Source: Candidatus Omnitrophota bacterium
Lineage (GTDB): Bacteria; Hinthialibacterota; Hinthialibacteria; JAKQFZ01
Length of the DNA: 7,414 nt
Assembly (NCBI GenBank): GCA_029558215.1
Contig: JAKQFZ010000182.1
Span: 1-7,414 of the forward strand
Reading direction: 5' to 3'
A program made the position numbers and the translations under genes. Under the pieces are notes generated by a model, which had not been told where the DNA came from, ran no database searches, and was given only the letters and a program-made list of their open reading frames with translations. Numbering within the stretch: the stretch's first letter is position 1; every line of letters starts with the position of its first letter. Below, one piece after another: positions 6,679 through 7,414 of this stretch.

Positions 6679-6698
6679 CCCACCCTCACGAAGTGGGG
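6679..6698 (-). other. Weak 5'-UTR hairpin
   Basis: On the minus strand CCCAC can pair with GTGGG over a nine-base loop. Alternatively CCCCAC pairs with GTG-A-GGG around a three-base loop with one bulged A. It is not followed by a T run, so it does not look like a terminator. It lies in the predicted leader of the giant gene. Confidence 0.25.
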
Positions 6699-6702
6699 CT
6701 AC

Positions 6703-6712
6703 ATGAATTCAT
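6703..6712. promoter_or_regulatory. 10-base perfect palindrome at the predicted transcription start
   Basis: The sequence atgaattcat is its own reverse complement and covers the predicted +1 position. It could be a repressor half-site pair or chance. No second copy is seen in the gap. Confidence 0.25.
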
Positions 6713-6716
6713 CAAA

Positions 6717-6746
6717 AATCTAACAAATATGGGTGGGCGTTGTCAA
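6717..6746 (-). promoter_or_regulatory. Sigma70-like promoter for the giant gene
   Basis: On the minus strand a perfect -35 box TTGACA (6741-6746) and a -10 box TAGATT (6717-6722, four of six consensus bases) are separated by 18 bases. The start of transcription would fall near 6710, giving a leader of about 89 bases. The -35 box lies inside the small palindrome GTTGACAAC. Confidence 0.55.
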
Positions 6747-6790
6747 CCTAAAATCCGAATTTCGTTTGATTTCTGTCTTCTGAATGAAGG

Positions 6791-7414
6791 TCATTTCGAA
6801 GCGAGCATCTCCCTGGGAATGACCAGTGAAACTTCCGTCCCTCTTCCTTTGCGTGTCTTGACCGCAACTTCGCCGCCGAATTCACGAACAATGCGCTGGA
6901 CGGTAGGCAGTCCCAAACCGGTGCCTTTCTCCTTCTCAGAGTAGAAAGGAAGGAAGACTCGCCGAATGGCATATCTGGAAATGCCCGGGCCGTTGTCCCG
7001 AACATAGATTCTAATGGTCTTCTCTCCTTCTTCCACCTCAACTCCAACCTCAATCGTTCCCCCTTCTGGCATCGCTTCCCGTGAATTGCGCAGGAGATTC
7101 ATGATCGCTCCCTCGATTTTGATGCGCTCTCCCCGCGCACAAACGGAATCCCCATCGGACAGTTGGGAATCGGCCTTCACGACGACTTCAATTCTCGAGT
7201 CTGGCAGACTGCGCCTGAACTGATCCGCACATTCCCGAACCACCTCAAAAGGCGAGAACCGCTCGGAATGCTCCGAATCGCTCCGCATCCTGTCAAGCGC
7301 GGCCTGAACCATGTGCTCCAGCTGATTGGCCTCTTGAGCCAAATCGGTCAGCATCTCGCGCTGCTCATCGTCCCGAACGCGGTCAAGCAGCACTTCGGCG
7401 TTGGCCAGAATGAT
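6791..7414 (-). CDS. Sensor histidine kinase, C-terminal part (N-terminus outside window)
   Basis: The frame is open from the right edge (7414) to a TGA at 6791-6793, giving 207 visible residues. A GTG at 7393 lies inside a continuing reading frame, so it is not the real start. The first 45 or so residues (IILANAEVLLDRV, then EANQLEHMVQAALDRM) fit the second half of a HisKA dimerisation helix pair; the phospho-accepting His would lie outside. The ATPase domain follows with N-box NLLRNSREAMPEGG, G1 box DNGPGI, F-box FLPFYSEKEK and G2 box GTGLGLPTVQRI. It should bind ATP and phosphorylate itself and then a response regulator. No receiver domain follows the ATPase. The signal sensed cannot be told, since the sensor part is missing. 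It lies 169 bases upstream of the giant gene on the same strand. Confidence 0.93.
   Translation of the reverse strand: MILANAEVLLDRVRDDEQREMLTDLAQEANQLEHMVQAALDRMRSDSEHSERFSPFEVVRECADQFRRSLPDSRIEVVVKADSQLSDGDSVCARGERIKIEGAIMNLLRNSREAMPEGGTIEVGVEVEEGEKTIRIYVRDNGPGISRYAIRRVFLPFYSEKEKGTGLGLPTVQRIVREFGGEVAVKTRKGRGTEVSLVIPREMLASK

Larger units (their letters stand above)
6622..6790. other. Intergenic region between the kinase and the giant gene
   Basis: These 169 bases are more AT-rich than the flanking genes. They hold the promoter, palindrome, weak hairpin and Shine-Dalgarno site described separately. No rho-independent terminator for the kinase gene is convincing: the only pairing near its stop is AAATC with GATTT around a 12-base loop. 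Read-through from the kinase gene into the giant gene is therefore possible. Confidence 0.6.

Noticed and set aside
6686..6712. Eight-codon leader peptide in the 5' UTR of the giant gene
   Set aside because: ATG at 6712 is followed by a short frame ending at 6686, but there is no Shine-Dalgarno and no attenuator-like structure.
6748..7053. Minus-strand open frame overlapping the kinase in another frame
   Set aside because: The kinase frame carries the full N, G1, F and G2 boxes. The alternative has no motif.

Overview
The window is almost entirely one very long minus-strand gene. It starts at 6621 and reads without a stop for 2207 codons to the left edge, so its C-terminus lies outside. Upstream on the same strand, separated by 169 bases, is the C-terminal part of a sensor histidine kinase whose N-terminus lies beyond the right edge. 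I see no tRNA, rRNA, CRISPR array, transposase or integrase. Plus-strand open frames are antisense shadows of the giant gene or of the kinase.

The giant gene encodes a secreted or surface-anchored modular protein. From the N-terminus it has: a hydrophobic signal/anchor (residues 8-30); two copies of an unnamed domain (about 48-187 and 270-375); a beta-helix N-cap-like segment (442-516); a probable beta-propeller (559-820); a DUF1565-type right-handed beta-helix with GGGFY coils, ending in DIGADEYL (832-1427); a second beta-helix lacking its own N-cap (1448-1667); a third beta-helix with N-cap (1708-1947); and FG-GAP/VCBS repeats with Asp-rich calcium-type loops (1948 onward). Four long TPT-rich linkers and one short one separate most modules. 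It has no recognised catalytic domain in the window and looks like an adhesin or extracellular structural protein.

The intergenic region 6622-6790 holds a sigma70-like promoter (TTGACA, 18-base spacer, TAGATT), a 10-base perfect palindrome near the predicted transcription start, a weak 5'-UTR hairpin and a good Shine-Dalgarno site. The giant gene is therefore probably transcribed from its own promoter, although I see no convincing terminator after the kinase gene.

The organism cannot be named. A moderately GC-rich bacterium is likely, with Shine-Dalgarno initiation and a sigma70-type promoter. The combination of TPT linkers, DUF1565, DIGADEY-ended beta-helices and VCBS repeats is, in my experience, common in large surface proteins of uncultivated bacterial lineages known from metagenomes. 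This is a family-level impression, not a placement.

The most interesting points are the duplicated N-terminal domain that I cannot assign, and evidence that one beta-helix module is split. Its N-cap lies about 930 residues upstream of its body, with a propeller plus DUF1565 cassette in between. I found no convincing new multi-gene system.
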